A DNA stretch of 64,000 bases from Nymphaea colorata (lineage: Eukaryota > Streptophyta > Magnoliopsida > Nymphaeales > Nymphaeaceae), in NCBI RefSeq assembly GCF_008831285.2, contig NC_045142.1, positions 23,685,300-23,749,299 on the forward strand. Direction: 5' to 3'. A program made the position numbers and the translations under genes. The stretch's first letter is position 1. Each line of letters opens with the position of its first letter. The notes beneath the pieces were generated by a model, which made no database searches, was not told the origin of the DNA, and saw only the letters and a program-made list of their open reading frames with translations. Shown piece by piece: positions 62,305 to 64,000 of this stretch.

Positions 62305-62405
62305 GAGGGAGAGAAACAGGGAGAGAAATCGATACTCGAGAAAAAAATATGCATTTGTAGATTCAACGTGACAAAAACCATGTGACGTAACGGCCGCTGA
62401 CATAC

Positions 62406-62569
62406 CTTTGAAGTCCATCTTCAGGCTTAAGGACCCATATGTCCCTGTCAGGAACCGTGTGAATGGGAGAAGCCATGTAGTCAAGGAGAGAGGGTGCCCA
62501 TGATTTGGATTTTCTCATGAATTTAGTTTTTGGTGGTTTGGACACGTTGTAATTTTTCTCTAGCTTCAT
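62406..62569 (-). CDS. Unrecognised exon-like ORF upstream of copy J
   Basis: From ATG at 62567-62569 the frame is open for 54 full codons, containing SWAPSLLDYMASPIHTVPDR and WVLKPEDGLQ, and ends at a good donor, AAAG then GTATGT. Composition looks like ordinary protein, unlike the surrounding AT-rich DNA. I do not recognise the family and found no matching next exon. It could be a captured exon fragment, an alternative first exon of copy J, or chance. Confidence 0.3.
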
Positions 62570-63270
62570 ATTTGTGTTTGGATTGAATGTTAATTATCAC
62601 ATTTTATATACACATTTGCTGATTTTCGCATAAAAAACATTCATGTTGATCGAGAGAAACTCATTATTTGTTAGTTTATAGTTAATTCAACAAGTGTGTC
62701 TTTAGCATCAGGAACATTAACGTGATGTTCTATAAATTGTAGTAGATTATTCTATTTATCAGATTTGCTTTGATATTTTTCATAGTGTTGTCTAGGAAAA
62801 CTTGAGGATCCAAACTCTCGATTTGACTTTTAATGCACGACAATAATATTATAAAAATCGGTGCGTGAATTGAATCAAGCTACCAATTTGTTGAATCGGC
62901 CAAATAATAAGAGACTAATTTAAGATAAATAAAAAATTTAAACTTCTTTTTAGTTAACATTTTATAAAAACAAGTGAAAACTCAATATGTTACACTCTTG
63001 AATCAGCAATTGATTCGATTCAAATATACTAAATCCAATAAACTAGATCATCAATATTTACTCCATGTGTGGAAGTGACGTCGGTATTCTCAGGGTCTCC
63101 ACGTCATTTTTTTAAAAAGACAAGGGCATCGACCAAATTTTATGTGAAGGTTCCAAATTTTATTAAAGACTGACCCTTCGTGTTGACGTCCTCTCATTTC
63201 CTCTTAATTCCACGAAACATTCTTATCCACTTAAAAAGCAACCATAGGTCTCTAATAATAGTAAGCACTA

Positions 63271-63274
<4 letters not shown>
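62570..63274. other. AT-rich intergenic DNA
   Basis: No gene, RNA or clear repeat recognised. Confidence 0.6.
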
Positions 63275-63306
<32 letters not shown>

Positions 63307-63338
63307 CATAGATATATTATATATGTAGAAACAGAAAT

Positions 63339-63418
<80 letters not shown>
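63275..63418. repeat. (AT)n and (GA)n microsatellites
   Basis: AT tracts at about 63275-63304 and 63342-63381, the second passing directly into a GA tract to about 63418. Confidence 0.95.
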
Positions 63419-63423
<5 letters not shown>

Positions 63424-63581
63424 CATGCAATGAAGAAAAACTCAATTTCACATTGAGCATTTTGATAAGAGCAACAAACGAAGCTGGAGCTAAGGACTCC
63501 ACGAGCAAAAACAAAAGCCACGAAAGAAAGCAACAAAAAAAAAAAAACAGGGGATAAAACAAAGGAGAATACGGGGAGCAC

Positions 63582-63683
63582 CTGTACAGCGGCGGGATTG
63601 AGACGCTTCCTGCACAAGAAGCAACGCTCAAGAAAACTTCACAATCCCCTCCATCGATGGTCGCCGACATAGGGCTCCTCCAT
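63582..63683 (-). pseudogene. Possible FLZ-type zinc-finger gene fragment
   Basis: From ATG at 63681-63683: 14 codons, an in-frame TGA at 63639-63641, then SFLERCFLCRKRLNPAAVQ and a GTGCTC donor. FLERCFLCRKRL resembles the first half of the plant FLZ (DUF581) finger, with its C-x2-C pair. The second cysteine pair was not found within the next few hundred bases, which are microsatellite. Either a broken remnant or a chance match. Confidence 0.25.
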
Positions 63684-64000
63684 CTTCTTAGGCTCGTGGA
63701 CTGAGGTAAAAGAAGGGTAACTCGAGGCGCCGTCTCACTGAGGTGAGGGCCTGACATATTCCGTGTTGAGTTCCGCCATGGTTCCCAGCTCTCCAATGTT
63801 GGGGGAGAGAGAGACAGAAGACTCGAGAGAAGAGACGGGTAAGGCAGAAGAGATTGGAGAAAAAGAGAGTAGAGAACTATCGAAACAAGAAGAGATTGCA
63901 GAAGAAACAAGAACCAGCAACAGAATCAAAACAGGAAGATGGACAGAGGAGACGACCAAAAGAGAGGGGGAGCGAAGGCTGCAGGTCCCACTATTCCCAG

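Noticed and set aside
63338-63910. 190-codon minus ORF rich in Leu/Ser with a Tyr-Ile tail
   Set aside because: Its C-terminal part is translated (AT)n and (GA)n microsatellite; the remainder has no domain in that frame.

Overview
The window is nuclear DNA from a flowering plant. The evidence is intron-rich genes with GT-AG splice sites and plant-type protein families, a Ty1/Copia retrotransposon primed by initiator-Met tRNA, a nuclear tRNA-His gene, and E2F sites in front of a replication gene. I cannot name the species. All recognised host genes lie on the minus strand, so transcription runs from high to low coordinates.

Left part (1-13.4 kb). The first nine exons of the replicative helicase gene MCM7 run from the ATG at 11645 off the left edge. 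Intron 8 is stretched to about 6.8 kb by a 5.1-kb Copia element (about 1050-6183) inserted in the opposite orientation. The element has nearly identical LTRs but a pol region broken by stops and frame changes. Upstream of MCM7 are two E2F-type sites, a tRNA-His(GTG) gene and a MITE-like element.

Central part (13.4-54.5 kb). This is a tandem, higher-order array of copies of one gene, whose protein resembles the plant family carrying the 'TRF2/HOY1 PH-like' domain. I count six multi-exon copies (A, C, E, G, I, J) alternating with four copies of the last exon alone (B, D, F, H). The mature repeat unit is about 8.95 kb. Units 2 and 3 are almost identical; unit 1 is interrupted by a 100-N gap and flanked by a stretch that looks unpolished. 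Copies A, C, E, G and I lack the original first exon. Upstream of exon 2 they carry instead an exon fragment of a KsgA/Dim1-type rRNA adenine dimethyltransferase, in a compatible splice phase. A degenerate MCM7 fragment (exons 5-6 plus its E2F promoter) sits between A and B.

Right part (54.5-64 kb). A satellite of six exact 202-bp periods grew from the edge of copy I and ends at a tRNA-derived, SINE-like head. Next come a decayed 3' end of MCM7 (56973-57765), then copy J. J is the only copy with its own first exon (ATG at 62043) and promoter, so it is probably closest to the parental gene, but its last exon has a 2-bp frameshift. The final kilobases hold an unrecognised exon-like ORF, microsatellites and a weak FLZ-type zinc-finger remnant.

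Overall the locus is MCM7 on the left and a TRF2/HOY1-like gene on the right, with the DNA between them built by repeated local duplication, fragment capture, unequal exchange and satellite growth. All splice sites were read by eye.
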